Assembly: GCF_000975095.1 (NCBI RefSeq) | Contig: NZ_BBRD01000001.1 | Coordinates: forward strand, 1,135,467 to 1,199,466 | Length of the DNA: 64,000 bases | Direction of reading: 5' to 3' | Source: Demequina aestuarii | Lineage (GTDB): Bacteria > Actinomycetota > Actinomycetes > Actinomycetales > Demequinaceae | In this document: positions 20,207 through 31,499 of the stretch, piece by piece | How positions within the stretch are numbered: the first letter of the stretch is position 1 | Layout of the letters: each line of letters starts with the position of its first letter | The notes under the pieces: model-generated | Told to the model about the DNA's origin: nothing | What the model saw: only the letters and a program-made list of their open reading frames with translations | Database searches by the model: none | Position numbers and translations under genes: made by a program

Positions 20207-21301
20207 TCAGTCGTTCTTCGCGCCGAACACGATCTCGTCCCAACTGGGGACGGAGGAACGGCCCTTGCGCGACGGCTTCGGCTCGCCCGCCGGAGCCGAC
20301 GGTGCGGACGGTGCAGAACCGGAAGTCGCACCGTCCGTGGGCGACTCGCCACCATCGTCCGCGGACGACTGGTCCCGGCGAGCCGAGCCCGCCGGGTGCG
20401 GCATCGTGCGTCCGGACTTGGGCGGCTGCGTGAAGCCGACCTCGGCCTCGCGCTTGCGTTGCGCCGGACCGAACCCCTCGAAGCCGCCGTCGTCGTCGAA
20501 GTCCGCGTCCTCGTCCGTCTCGACCGAGTCGCGGGTGCCACGGCGTTCCTCGAGATCCGCGAGCAGCAGTTCCGTGGACGACGATGCGGTGTGGTCGGCA
20601 CCGTCATCGTGCTCGGCGGCGACGGGCATGAGCGGGCGCGACCGATCCAGCGGTGCGTCATCCTCTTCTGCCCGAACTGCGCTCAGATGGCGCCGGGGGA
20701 TCGGCACGTCAAGCAGCTCCGTCTCCGTCAGCCACCGCGACTCGTCGTCCTGAGCGGTGACGGCCCGTGCCGTGTGGTCGAACTCCCACAGCGCGCGCAC
20801 CTTTCGCCCATCGACGGTGAAGTCGACGGCGACGAGCCACGGCTCGTCGATCTCGCGCCAGGCGTCCCACACCACGGCCTCGGGGTCGACGCCGCGGCTG
20901 GCAAGCCTGTCGGTGACCAGGTCTGCGAGCACAGGCGCGCCGCTGTCGCGGCCGATGCGCGTGCCCCGGGCGAGCTCCGCGATGTACGCGCGCTCCGCGA
21001 GCACGGGCGGCTCGTAGCGTTCGAGCGCCTCGTACGGCTCGCCGGTCAGCTCTGCCAGCTCGTGGGCGTCGAGCCCGCTGCGGATGCGCTGTTGGATCTC
21101 CTTGGGGCTCAGCGTGCTGGTGGCACGCTCGTGATCGCCGGTCTTGGCGGTGGACGGTTCGACGCGTGCACGTGGCCGCGTGAGCGCCACAGTGCGTCGC
21201 AGATCGTCGGTCAGCGGAAGCTCGAACTCGTCGCCGGTCTCCGTCGCGACGACGAGGTGGCCGCCGTCTTCGCCAGCGCGCACCAGGGACAGTCGAATCA
21301 T
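20207..21301 (-). CDS. sepH: SepH, FtsZ-interacting cell-division regulator (DUF3071)
   Basis: A 364-residue protein with the SepH layout. A conserved N-terminal DUF3071 domain (about residues 1-175) includes a helix-turn-helix-like part (LSPKEIQQRIRSGLDAHELAELTG). A long, acidic, disordered middle follows, and the end is a short conserved basic motif (KPSRKGRSSVPSWDEIVFG). In Streptomyces and mycobacteria SepH binds FtsZ and promotes filament bundling. CAGGCT lies six bases before the ATG and there is no Shine-Dalgarno, so it may be leaderless. It is divergent from the inositol monophosphatase gene. Confidence 0.9.
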   Translation of the reverse strand: MIRLSLVRAGEDGGHLVVATETGDEFELPLTDDLRRTVALTRPRARVEPSTAKTGDHERATSTLSPKEIQQRIRSGLDAHELAELTGEPYEALERYEPPVLAERAYIAELARGTRIGRDSGAPVLADLVTDRLASRGVDPEAVVWDAWREIDEPWLVAVDFTVDGRKVRALWEFDHTARAVTAQDDESRWLTETELLDVPIPRRHLSAVRAEEDDAPLDRSRPLMPVAAEHDDGADHTASSSTELLLADLEERRGTRDSVETDEDADFDDDGGFEGFGPAQRKREAEVGFTQPPKSGRTMPHPAGSARRDQSSADDGGESPTDGATSGSAPSAPSAPAGEPKPSRKGRSSVPSWDEIVFGAKND

Positions 21302-21389
21302 GGCCTCAGCCTGCCACGCACGTGGACGCTTCGCAGGACGCCGCGCCCGGCGAGCCTCCGGAGCGTGGGTGTGCGGCACCATGGGGGCC

Positions 21390-22208
21390 ATGACCACTCC
21401 CGAGACCCTGATGTCCGTGGCGCGTGCCCTCGCTCAGGAGGCAGCGACCCTCGTCATCGCGGGCCGCGCCGACGCCGCAGTAGCGGCCACCAAGTCGAGC
21501 CCCATCGACATCGTGACCCAAATGGACCTCAACGCCGAGCGGCTGCTGCGCCAGCGGCTCTCCGAGCTGCGGCCGGACGACGCGATCCTGGGAGAGGAGG
21601 GCGATGACGTCCAGGGCGCCTCCGGAATCACCTGGGTGCTCGACCCGATCGATGGCACGGTGAACTACCTGTACGGACTCCCGCACTTCGCAGTGTCCGT
21701 CGCGGCAGTGAGCGGTGAGCCCACGCCCCAGACGTGGACGCCGTTGGCGGGAGCGGTGTGCGATGGCAGCGGCGTCGTGTGGTCCGCCAGTCGTGGCGGG
21801 GGAGCGTGGCGCGACTCGCAGTCGCTTCGCCGCACCTCGGCGCCGACTCTCGACAGCACCCTGCTCGGGACCGGCTTCCAGTACGTCGCCGAACGGCGGG
21901 TGCGTCAGGGCGAGATCGTCACGGGCATGCTGGGCCGGGTGCGGGACATCCGCAGGCTGGGCGCCGCGGCCGTGGACCTGTGCCTCGTCGCCGCCGGTCA
22001 GCTCGACGCCTATTACGAGCACGGGCTGCACCCGTGGGACTTCGCGGCGGCGGCCCTGATCGCTCAGGAGGCGGGGGTGCGCGTGGCCGGAATCGACGGC
22101 GGACCACCCGACGGCAGGCTCACGATCGCCGCGATGCCGGACGTCTGGAATGAGCTCGCTGAGGCGCTGATCGAGGCCGGCGCGGACCGGACGTGGGCCG
22201 CGCCGTGA
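21390..22208 (+). CDS. Inositol-monophosphatase family protein
   Basis: A 272-residue Mg-dependent sugar/inositol phosphatase. The metal-binding motifs are ILGEEG, WVLDPIDGTVNYLYG (the DPxDGT signature) and the C-terminal HPWDFAAAALIAQEAG. It may dephosphorylate inositol-1-phosphate for the phosphatidylinositol/PIM lipids made by the operon at 61-64 kb, or histidinol phosphate; sequence alone does not decide. CACCAT lies seven bases before the ATG at 21390; another ATG lies nine bases upstream. Confidence 0.87.
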   Translation: MTTPETLMSVARALAQEAATLVIAGRADAAVAATKSSPIDIVTQMDLNAERLLRQRLSELRPDDAILGEEGDDVQGASGITWVLDPIDGTVNYLYGLPHFAVSVAAVSGEPTPQTWTPLAGAVCDGSGVVWSASRGGGAWRDSQSLRRTSAPTLDSTLLGTGFQYVAERRVRQGEIVTGMLGRVRDIRRLGAAAVDLCLVAAGQLDAYYEHGLHPWDFAAAALIAQEAGVRVAGIDGGPPDGRLTIAAMPDVWNELAEALIEAGADRTWAAP

Positions 22209-22323
22209 GCCAGGAGTCGCTTTCGGCGAGTTTTTGATGCACAATGCCTGCGCTCGGAGGGAACAAAACCACCGGCATGTGCATTGAGTACTCACACACC
22301 ACCGGTGAAGGGACTACTGCCTG

Positions 22324-22623
22324 ATGGCAACCGATTACGACGCACCCCGCAAGACCGACGACGAGGTCTCGGCAGACTCCATCGAGGAGCTGAAGGCCCG
22401 CCGCAATGACAAGACGTCGGGGGTCGTCGACGAGGACGAGGCTGAAGCGGCCGAGGGATTCGAGCTGCCTGGCGCGGATCTGTCCGGCGAAGAGCTCTCC
22501 GTTCGCGTACTGCCTGCTCAGCAGGACGAGTTCACGTGCATGTCGTGCTTCCTCGTCCACCACCGCAGCCAGCTCGCGACGTTCAAGAACGACCAGCCGA
22601 TCTGCTCGGAGTGCGCGGCCTGA
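22324..22623 (+). CDS. DUF4193 family zinc-ribbon-like protein
   Basis: A 99-residue acidic actinobacterial protein. The last third has two Cys pairs, C-x2-C in FTCMSCFLVHHRSQ and C-x2-C in ICSECAA, forming a likely treble-clef or zinc-ribbon site. The first 60 residues are acidic (DEDEAEAAEGFELP). Function is unknown; the family is almost always encoded next to dut in actinobacteria, as here. The 115-bp upstream region contains a CACAAT hexamer at about 22240 and two ACCACCGG copies, so a leadered promoter is likely. Confidence 0.82.
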   Translation: MATDYDAPRKTDDEVSADSIEELKARRNDKTSGVVDEDEAEAAEGFELPGADLSGEELSVRVLPAQQDEFTCMSCFLVHHRSQLATFKNDQPICSECAA

Positions 22624-22636
22624 CGGTCGGCTCACG

Positions 22637-23092
22637 ATGACACCTCTCGACGTGCTTGTCAGCACGACGGACCCCGATGTTCCGCTGCCGGTGTACTCCC
22701 ATCCGGGAGACGCCGGCGCGGACATCACCACGCGAGTCGACATCGACCTCGCGCCAGGCGAGCGCGCGACCGTACCGACCGGTCTTCGCCTGGCCCTGCC
22801 GGCGGGCTTCGCTGCCTTCGTGCACCCACGCTCCGGCCTCGCGTCTCGTCACGGTGTGACGATCGTGAACGCGCCGGGCACCGTGGATGCCGGCTACCGG
22901 GGTGAGATCGCGGTGACTCTCCTCAACACAGATCCGCACGAGTCTGTCTCGCTGCGCCGCGGAGACCGCATCGCCCAACTCGTCATTCAGCGGGTGGAGC
23001 ACGCCTCCTTCGTCGCCGTCGACGCCCTTCCCGGTTCCCATCGGGGCGAGGGTGGCTTCGGTTCGACCGGGACGGGAGCCGCGTCGACGTGA
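22637..23092 (+). CDS. dut: Deoxyuridine 5'-triphosphate nucleotidohydrolase (dUTPase)
   Basis: A 151-residue trimeric dUTPase hydrolysing dUTP to dUMP and PPi, which keeps uracil out of DNA and feeds dTMP synthesis. All five motifs are present: I DAGAD, II HPRSGLA, III GTVDAGYRGEI, IV RIAQLVIQ and V GSHRGEGGFGSTG. It lies 13 bp after the DUF4193 gene. Its stop overlaps the GTG of the OB-fold gene (GTGA), indicating one coupled operon. Confidence 0.95.
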   Translation: MTPLDVLVSTTDPDVPLPVYSHPGDAGADITTRVDIDLAPGERATVPTGLRLALPAGFAAFVHPRSGLASRHGVTIVNAPGTVDAGYRGEIAVTLLNTDPHESVSLRRGDRIAQLVIQRVEHASFVAVDALPGSHRGEGGFGSTGTGAAST

Positions 23093-23361
23093 TCGACCAT
23101 GCCACCCCGATCTCTGACCTGCAGCCGCGCGCGATGGCGGCGATCTCCGGGCGAATCGTGTCCATCCAAGTGGAACCGCGCGACGCTGCTCCCAAGCTCA
23201 CGGCGCGCGTCGACGACGGCACCGGCCGTGTCGAGGCCGTCTTCATGGGCAGGCGAGCGATCGCGGGGGTCGAGCCCGGTGCCAGGATTCGCCTCGAAGG
23301 CCGCATCTGCGCGTCCGACGCCCTTCCCCGCCTGTACAACCCGCGGTTCGAGCTGGGCTGA
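23089..23361 (+). CDS. OB-fold nucleic-acid-binding-like protein
   Basis: A 90-residue single OB-fold (residues about 8-88): strands AAISGRIVSIQVEPR, KLTARVDDGTGRVEAVFMGRR and GARIRLEGRICASD, the pattern of the RecG/tRNA-type OB family. Such small proteins sit between dut and DUF3159 genes in many actinobacteria and have no established function. Start and stop both overlap neighbours (GTGA with dut, TGATG with the DUF3159 gene). Confidence 0.8.
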   Translation: MIDHATPISDLQPRAMAAISGRIVSIQVEPRDAAPKLTARVDDGTGRVEAVFMGRRAIAGVEPGARIRLEGRICASDALPRLYNPRFELG

Positions 23362-24113
23362 TGTCTGAGCCGAGCGACGAAGACGTGCGCCTCCACCAGC
23401 TCGATGGTGCGGCTGATGACTCATCAGTGCGTGAGAGCGCCGAAACGCCCGGTGTGGCTCAGGCCTCGAGAGTGGGGCAGCTGATCGGGGGCGAGGATTT
23501 CTCGCTCTCCGAGGCCATGGGCGGTTGGCGCGGCTTCGTCGAGTCGGCGGCGCCCGGCATGGTGTTCGTCGTCGCCTACCTCGGCTGGGGAGGCTTCCGC
23601 ATCCCCGTGATCGCCTCCGTGGCCACGGTGCTGGCGATGGTGGTGGTGCGGCTGGTGCAGCGTTCGAGCATCCAGCAGGCGCTGTCGGGAGTGTTCGGCG
23701 TGGCACTGGGCGCGATCTGGGCCTGGCGCTCCGGTGACGCGGGAGGCTACTTCGTCCCGGGCCTCTGGATCAACGTCGCCTATGCCGCCGGCACACTGAT
23801 CTCGATGGCGGTGCGGTGGCCCCTCGTCGGCATCGTGATGGGCCTGCTCAAGGGATGGGGGACGTCGTGGCGGCGCGATCCGCGGTCGATGCGCGCGATG
23901 CAGTGGGCGACGGCGATCATCGCGGCGGTGTTCCTCCTGCGCCTCGCGGTGCAGGTGCCGCTGTACTTCGCGGACGCGATTGCCGCGCTCGGCACCGCCA
24001 AGCTCGCCATGGGAGTGCCGCTGTTCGCGCTCAGTCTGTGGGCTGTGTGGCTCCTGGTGCGGTCCGCAGCACCCGATCCAGCGACTCAGGATCCGCCTCC
24101 GCCGACACGATGA
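23361..24113 (+). CDS. DUF3159 family membrane protein
   Basis: A 250-residue protein with a soluble acidic N-terminus (about 50 residues) and about six membrane helices. The family segment is SEAMGGWRGFVESAAPGMVFVVAYL, later RWPLVGIVMGLLKGWGTSWR. DUF3159 proteins are actinobacterial and of unknown function. The ATG overlaps the previous stop. The gene is convergent with, and overlaps by 83 bp, the 3' end of the TrkA gene on the other strand. Confidence 0.8.
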   Translation: MSEPSDEDVRLHQLDGAADDSSVRESAETPGVAQASRVGQLIGGEDFSLSEAMGGWRGFVESAAPGMVFVVAYLGWGGFRIPVIASVATVLAMVVVRLVQRSSIQQALSGVFGVALGAIWAWRSGDAGGYFVPGLWINVAYAAGTLISMAVRWPLVGIVMGLLKGWGTSWRRDPRSMRAMQWATAIIAAVFLLRLAVQVPLYFADAIAALGTAKLAMGVPLFALSLWAVWLLVRSAAPDPATQDPPPPTR

Positions 24114-24717
24114 ACAGCAGCTCGTCGCGCGCCTCAAGGGTGTCGGCGGGCGACGGTGCGATGGTGCGATCGCCCCGCACGATGCAGGACAGCACGGTCT
24201 CGCTGGGCCAGTCGATCTCCCTGACGGTCGACCCGACGACGGGCGCGTCCGTGGGCAGCGTCACCTCGATGATCGACGCGCCGGACTGATGGAACGTGAA
24301 GACCTTGACCAGGTCGCCGATCGCCACGGCCTCTTCGACCATCGCTGTCATGATGCGCGGCGTGGACACGGCGACGTCGACGCCCCACTGAGCGTCGTAC
24401 ATCCACTCGTTGCGCGGGTTGTTGACGCGCGCGACCGTGCGCGGCACCCCGAACTCGGTCTTCGACAGGAAGGACACGACGAGGTTGGCCTTGTCGTCGC
24501 CCGTGGCGGCGACGACCACGTCCATGCCCTCGGTCGCGGCCTCGCGCAACGCGGCCATCTCGCACGCGTCCGCGAGCATCCACTCCGCCTCCGCCACCTG
24601 CGCGACGCGCATGGCCGACGGGTTGTGATCCATGAGCAGCACCTCGTGGCCGTGGTCCAGGAGGTCACGCGCGATGGAGCGCCCCACGGAGCCGGCTCCG
24701 GCGATCAGGACCTTCAC
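24031..24717 (-). CDS. trkA: TrkA-family potassium uptake regulatory protein
   Basis: A 228-residue RCK protein. The N-terminal TrkA-N Rossmann fold starts KVLIAGAGSVGRSIARDLLDHGHEV with GxGxxG and an acidic residue after beta-2 (LLMDHNP). The TrkA-C domain covers about residues 135-220. It senses nucleotides such as NAD(H)/ATP or c-di-AMP and gates potassium transport. Its GTG start overlaps the stop of the second TrkA gene (GTGA), so the two are co-translated. A divergent KimA-like permease supports a role in potassium homeostasis. Confidence 0.88.
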   Translation of the reverse strand: MKVLIAGAGSVGRSIARDLLDHGHEVLLMDHNPSAMRVAQVAEAEWMLADACEMAALREAATEGMDVVVAATGDDKANLVVSFLSKTEFGVPRTVARVNNPRNEWMYDAQWGVDVAVSTPRIMTAMVEEAVAIGDLVKVFTFHQSGASIIEVTLPTDAPVVGSTVREIDWPSETVLSCIVRGDRTIAPSPADTLEARDELLFIVSAEADPESLDRVLRTAPGATQPTD

Positions 24718-25379
24718 GATTCTCCTCCAGGGGCGCGTGACAGGACGCGCTGCGCACGGGCGCTGACCGCATCGGGCACGACGAAGTAGATCTCGTCACC
24801 GGACTGCACCGGTGACGAGGGAGTCGGCAGCACCCCTTCGGAGAAGCGCACGAGATAGGCGACACGAGTGCCGGTGGCGGCCTCGAGCTCCTTGACCGGC
24901 TGGCCGACCCAGCCGCCGTGATACGCCAGGCGGCGCACTGCGACGGCGGCGGAGGAGTCCACGTAGACGTCGTCCGACCCCCCTGGCAGCAGCCGCGACA
25001 CGATCTGGGCACTGGTCCACGGGACGGGCGCGACGGTGGGGATGCCGAGCCTGCGGTAGACCTCGGCGCGGCCGGAGTCCGAGATCCGCGCCACCACGTT
25101 CGCGACGCCGTAGGTCTCGCGCACCACGCGCGCGGCGAGGATGTTGGAGTTGTCGCCCGAGGACACGGCGGCGAATGCGTAGGCATCCTCGACGCCGGCA
25201 GAGACGAGAGTCTCCCGGTCGAAACCGATCCCGGTGATCTTCTGCCCCTGGAAATCCGCAGGCAGGCGGCGGAACGAGTCGCCGAGTCGGTCGATCACCG
25301 CGACGGAGTGGCCACGCGACTCGAACTCGGATGCGAGCGCGGCACCAGTGCGGCCGCAGCCCATGATCACGATATGCAC
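24714..25379 (-). CDS. TrkA-family potassium uptake regulatory protein (second copy)
   Basis: A 221-residue RCK protein. TrkA-N begins HIVIMGCGRTGAALASEFESRGHSV, with GxGxxG and the beta-2 acidic residue (AVIDR). TrkA-C ends SPVQSGDEIYFVV. The GTG of VHIVIMGCG is chosen because it begins the Rossmann strand directly and TATAGC lies 10 nt upstream. It is the first gene of a two-gene operon. The 41 bp to the divergent permease holds both promoters. Paired TrkA proteins (CeoB/CeoC style) are common in actinobacteria. Confidence 0.88.
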   Translation of the reverse strand: MHIVIMGCGRTGAALASEFESRGHSVAVIDRLGDSFRRLPADFQGQKITGIGFDRETLVSAGVEDAYAFAAVSSGDNSNILAARVVRETYGVANVVARISDSGRAEVYRRLGIPTVAPVPWTSAQIVSRLLPGGSDDVYVDSSAAVAVRRLAYHGGWVGQPVKELEAATGTRVAYLVRFSEGVLPTPSSPVQSGDEIYFVVPDAVSARAQRVLSRAPGGES

Positions 25380-25406
25380 GAGACCCCACGCTATACCCGT
25401 CCGGCC

Positions 25407-25412
25407 TAGGAT
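25407..25412 (+). promoter_or_regulatory. -10 element (TAGGAT) of the KimA-like permease gene
   Basis: TAGGAT ends eight bases before the GTG start, with no Shine-Dalgarno. The opposing TATAGC for the trkA operon lies inside the same 41-bp gap, so the two promoters overlap. Confidence 0.5.
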
Positions 25413-25420
25413 GGTGCGAC

Positions 25421-27322
25421 GTGCGACGTATTCTCGAAGGACTGCGCCGGCTGGCCTTTGGCCAGCCGATCGCCACCGACGCTCTGGCACCCATGCAGCT
25501 GCGGACCAGGCTCGCGCTGCCGGTGTTCGGTGCGGGCATCCTTTCAGCGGTCGCCTATGCGCCCGATGCAGTGGTCGACGCTCTGCGCCAGGGGAGTCAG
25601 CAAGGCGCGATTCCCTTCATGGCGGGCGGCGTGGTCCTCATCATGCTGCTCCTGGGCCTTGCGTACTGGTCGAACGTGCGCACGAGGCCCGATGCGCTCG
25701 GCGACTACGGCACGGTGCGCGACCTGCTGGGACGCCGGGCAGGCGTGGTCACGGGAGCCGCCCTCCTGGTCGACTACCTGTTCACTGTCGGCGTCTCCGT
25801 CGCCGCCGTCACGCAGCTGATCGCATACCTGATCCCATCAGCGCGGGAATGGGTGTCGCTCATCGGCCTCGCCCTGCTCGCCGTCATGACGCTCGTCGCG
25901 CTGCGGGTCATCCGCGACCGTGTCCGGGTGCTGCTCGCGGTGTGGTTCGGCTTCCTCATCGTCGTCGCGCTCATGCTGATCTTCGGCGTGGCGCGCCTGG
26001 GCGCGGACACCGCATCGCCCATCCCCGCGAATCCGCCCACCACCTGGGCCATCCTCGTCGCCTACGCGGGTGCGATCTCGTCCGGCGCGGTCATGGTGAC
26101 GGGTATCGAGCACCTCGCCTCGGCGGGCCCCAATCACGCCGAGCCGCGTGGCCGCCGCGCCGGCCGCACCCTGGTGATCGCGGTCGCTGCCTCCGCCGCC
26201 GCGTTCTTCGCCGTCGCCCTGCTGTCGTGGATGTACCGCATCACGGGCTGGGCGGACGGCCCCATCCTGCTGCAGACCGTCGACCAGGTCTTCCGGCAGC
26301 CATGGGTGATCTGGGCGGTGGCCCTCTCCGCAGCCGCGCTGCTGTACGCCGCAGCATCGGCCGTCTTCCGGCGCTTCTCGAGCCTCGCGGAGAGCCTTGC
26401 GAAGGATGCCTACCTGCCGCGCCAACTGTCGATGAAGAACGACAGGCTCGTGCTGCGTGGCGGCATCTTCATCGTGGCCAGTGCATCGGCGCTGGTCCTG
26501 GTGCTGTCGGGGGCGAACGTCGAGACGCTCATCCACATGTACGTGGTAGGGGTGTTCGCGTCGATCGTGCTGAGCCAGGTCGCCATGGTGCGTCACTTCA
26601 CGAACCGGCTGGCGCTTGCGACCGACGCGCGCTCGCGCATGCGCCACTCGGCCTCTCGCGCGCTGCACGCGACCGCCGCGGTGGTCGCCGCACTGGTGTG
26701 GATCGTCGTCGCGGTCTTCAACTTCTTCAACGGCGCGTGGTTCGCCATCGTCCTGATCATCGGCCTCGTGGTGCTCATGCACAAGGTCAACCGCCACTAC
26801 GCCGCCGTGCGCCAGGACGTGCGTCTCACCGCGAAGGACAAGGCGGTCGCGCTCCCGAGTGCGACCCACGGGGTGGTGCTCGTGGCACAGCTCCACCGGC
26901 CCGCCGTGCGTGCCCTCGCATACGCGAAGGCCGCGCGGCATTCGACGCTGGAGGCCGTGGGCGTGCAGATCGAACCGGCCGCGGCCAAGGAACTGCAGGC
27001 CCGCTGGGGCGAGATCGATGCCGGCATCCCGTTGGTGATCCTCGACTCTCCGTATCGGGACCTCGTGGGGCCGGTGATGGCGCACGTGCGTTCCATCCAC
27101 CGGCGCAGCCCGCGCGACGTGGTCGTGGTCTACGTACCTGAGTACATCGTGGGACGCTGGTGGGAGACCTTCCTGCACAACCGCGCCACTCGTCGACTGC
27201 GCGCCCAGCTGCTCGAGCTCGAGGGCGTGGTCGTCTCCGCGGTGCCGTGGCACCTCGAGTCTGCGCGGGACCGCCGTGCCGAGGAGGAGGCGCCACCCAC
27301 CCCCCACGAGGAGCTGCCGTGA
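25421..27322 (+). CDS. APC-family permease, KimA-like potassium transporter
   Basis: A 633-residue protein with about 12 membrane helices in the first 470 residues and a 160-residue soluble C-terminal domain. The layout and TM1 segment (FGAGILSAVAYAPDAVVDAL) resemble the APC-superfamily K+/H+ symporter KimA of Bacillus, which also has a cytoplasmic C-terminal domain. Two TrkA genes lie divergently 41 bp away, so potassium is the best-supported substrate; amino-acid transport is the alternative. The stop overlaps the GTG of the RNA methyltransferase gene. Confidence 0.8.
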   Translation: MRRILEGLRRLAFGQPIATDALAPMQLRTRLALPVFGAGILSAVAYAPDAVVDALRQGSQQGAIPFMAGGVVLIMLLLGLAYWSNVRTRPDALGDYGTVRDLLGRRAGVVTGAALLVDYLFTVGVSVAAVTQLIAYLIPSAREWVSLIGLALLAVMTLVALRVIRDRVRVLLAVWFGFLIVVALMLIFGVARLGADTASPIPANPPTTWAILVAYAGAISSGAVMVTGIEHLASAGPNHAEPRGRRAGRTLVIAVAASAAAFFAVALLSWMYRITGWADGPILLQTVDQVFRQPWVIWAVALSAAALLYAAASAVFRRFSSLAESLAKDAYLPRQLSMKNDRLVLRGGIFIVASASALVLVLSGANVETLIHMYVVGVFASIVLSQVAMVRHFTNRLALATDARSRMRHSASRALHATAAVVAALVWIVVAVFNFFNGAWFAIVLIIGLVVLMHKVNRHYAAVRQDVRLTAKDKAVALPSATHGVVLVAQLHRPAVRALAYAKAARHSTLEAVGVQIEPAAAKELQARWGEIDAGIPLVILDSPYRDLVGPVMAHVRSIHRRSPRDVVVVYVPEYIVGRWWETFLHNRATRRLRAQLLELEGVVVSAVPWHLESARDRRAEEEAPPTPHEELP

Positions 27323-28533
27323 CCGATCTCATCGACCTCGAGGTGGGCGCTCCCGCCCACGGCGGTCACTGCGTGGCCCGCTACGAGGGTCGTGTGGTGT
27401 TCGTGCGTCACGCCCTGCCTGGAGAGACGGTGCGTGCACGGCTCAACGATTCCGGCGCCGATGCCCGCTTCTGGCGTGCGGACGCGGTCGAGGTCGTCGA
27501 TGCCTCTGATGACCGCGTCGACTCGGTCTGGCCAGAGGCGGGTCCCGGCGGGGTCGGCGGGGGAGAGCTCGCCCACGTCTCCCTGACCGGACAGCGCGCC
27601 TGGAAGCTCGCGGTGCTGCGCGAGGCCTTCGAGCGCTTCGCCGGCCTCGAGTACCCCGGCGACGTGAGGTCCGTGCCGTCCGCTCAGGGCACTGAGGGCG
27701 ACCCTTACACGGGAGTGGGATACCGCACGCGCCTCAGCGCTGTGGCGAACGCGGAGGGCCAGGCGTCGATGCATGTGCACCGATCGCGTGAGGTGCGCGC
27801 GCTGGCCTCGATGCCCCTCGCATCGGCCGCACTCGAGGCGACGCTCATCGAAGGACGCTTTCCGGCCCGCGCGCGGATCGCGATGGCCGAATCGTCGACA
27901 GGCGAGCTCCGGGTGCTGGCCGACGGAGTGCCGTGGCGCGCGGGCAAGCTCGACAAGCGGCCGAACGCGCCGCGGGCGGTGCACGAGCGCGTGACCGTGG
28001 GGGAGCGCTCGTGGGACTTCCGGGTCGATGCTTCCGGCTTCTGGCAGGTGCACCGCGAGGCGCCCGCGGTGCTCGTGGCCGAGGTGCTGCATCGTGTGGG
28101 AGACGCCGAGCGTGTCGCCGACCTGTACTCGGGTGCCGGGCTGCTGTCCGTGCCGCTTGCGGAGGGCGGGCGCGAGGTGGTTGCCGTCGAGTCCGACGAC
28201 GACGGCGCACGCGCGGCGCGACGCAACGCCCACGCGGCGCCGTCGCTGCGTGTGGTGCACGGTGACGTGCGGCGTGCGCTGGCGGACGGGCTTGGTGCAC
28301 TGGACGCCGTGGTGCTCGACCCGCCGCGCAGCGGCGCCGGTGCCGCAACGATCGCCGCTCTGGCCACCACGGGAGCTCCTCGTGTGGTCTATGTCGCGTG
28401 CGATCCGGTGGCGCTCGCGCGCGACGTCGCGTTGTTGAACGGCCACGGCTACGACCTCGTCGACGCCTCAGCGGTGGACCTGTTCCCCATGACTCACCAC
28501 GTCGAGACGATGGCGACCTTCGAGCGTCGCTGA
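27319..28533 (+). CDS. TRAM/RumA-type class I SAM RNA (uracil-5-) methyltransferase
   Basis: A 404-residue protein: N-terminal TRAM domain (about residues 1-60, LIDLEVGAPAHGGHCVARYEGRVVFVRHALPGE), a central domain and a C-terminal methyltransferase. SAM motif I is DLYSGAGLLSVPLA, motif IV VLDPPRSGAG, and the catalytic Cys lies in VYVACDPVALARD. The Cys cluster for the RumA 4Fe-4S centre is not evident, so it resembles the cluster-free actinobacterial form. It methylates uridine in rRNA or tRNA; the target is unknown. It follows the potassium permease with a 4-bp overlap. Confidence 0.87.
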   Translation: MTDLIDLEVGAPAHGGHCVARYEGRVVFVRHALPGETVRARLNDSGADARFWRADAVEVVDASDDRVDSVWPEAGPGGVGGGELAHVSLTGQRAWKLAVLREAFERFAGLEYPGDVRSVPSAQGTEGDPYTGVGYRTRLSAVANAEGQASMHVHRSREVRALASMPLASAALEATLIEGRFPARARIAMAESSTGELRVLADGVPWRAGKLDKRPNAPRAVHERVTVGERSWDFRVDASGFWQVHREAPAVLVAEVLHRVGDAERVADLYSGAGLLSVPLAEGGREVVAVESDDDGARAARRNAHAAPSLRVVHGDVRRALADGLGALDAVVLDPPRSGAGAATIAALATTGAPRVVYVACDPVALARDVALLNGHGYDLVDASAVDLFPMTHHVETMATFERR

Positions 28534-28540
28534 CCACCGC

Positions 28541-28563
28541 ATCGGCCCTCCGTGAGGGCCGAT
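28541..28563 (+). terminator. 10-bp stem hairpin between methyltransferase and aconitase genes
   Basis: ATCGGCCCTC, a 3-nt loop (CGT), then GAGGGCCGAT form a perfect 10-bp stem eight bases after the methyltransferase stop. No T-run follows, as is usual for high-GC terminators. The last T of the stem is also the first base of the TAGACT -10 of the aconitase promoter. Confidence 0.6.
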
Positions 28564-28568
28564 AGACT
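28563..28568 (+). promoter_or_regulatory. -10 element (TAGACT) of aconitase gene
   Basis: TAGACT lies 29 bp before the ATG of the aconitase gene, whose leader contains a strong Shine-Dalgarno (GGAGGAGA). It overlaps the 3' arm of the upstream hairpin by one base. Confidence 0.5.
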
Positions 28569-28597
28569 GGACGTCGGACTGCTACGGAGGAGAATGC

Positions 28598-31429
<2,832 letters not shown>

Positions 31430-31436
31430 CCGGGAG

Positions 31437-31452
31437 GGCGCCGCAAGGCGCC
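31437..31452 (+). terminator. GGCGCC/GCAA-loop hairpin after aconitase
   Basis: GGCGCC, a GCAA tetraloop and GGCGCC make a compact 6-bp GNRA-capped hairpin eight bases after the aconitase stop. No T-run follows; termination is inferred. Confidence 0.45.
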
Positions 31453-31463
31453 GTGACGGCACG

Positions 31464-31469
31464 TAGAGT
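31464..31469 (+). promoter_or_regulatory. -10 element (TAGAGT) upstream of dxs
   Basis: TAGAGT lies 30 bp before the chosen GTG of dxs. A GTG three bases after the hexamer is too close to be leaderless, and a strong GGAGG Shine-Dalgarno precedes the GTG at 31500. Confidence 0.45.
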
Positions 31470-31499
31470 GATGTGACGAAAGTACCCGAAGGAGGGCCT

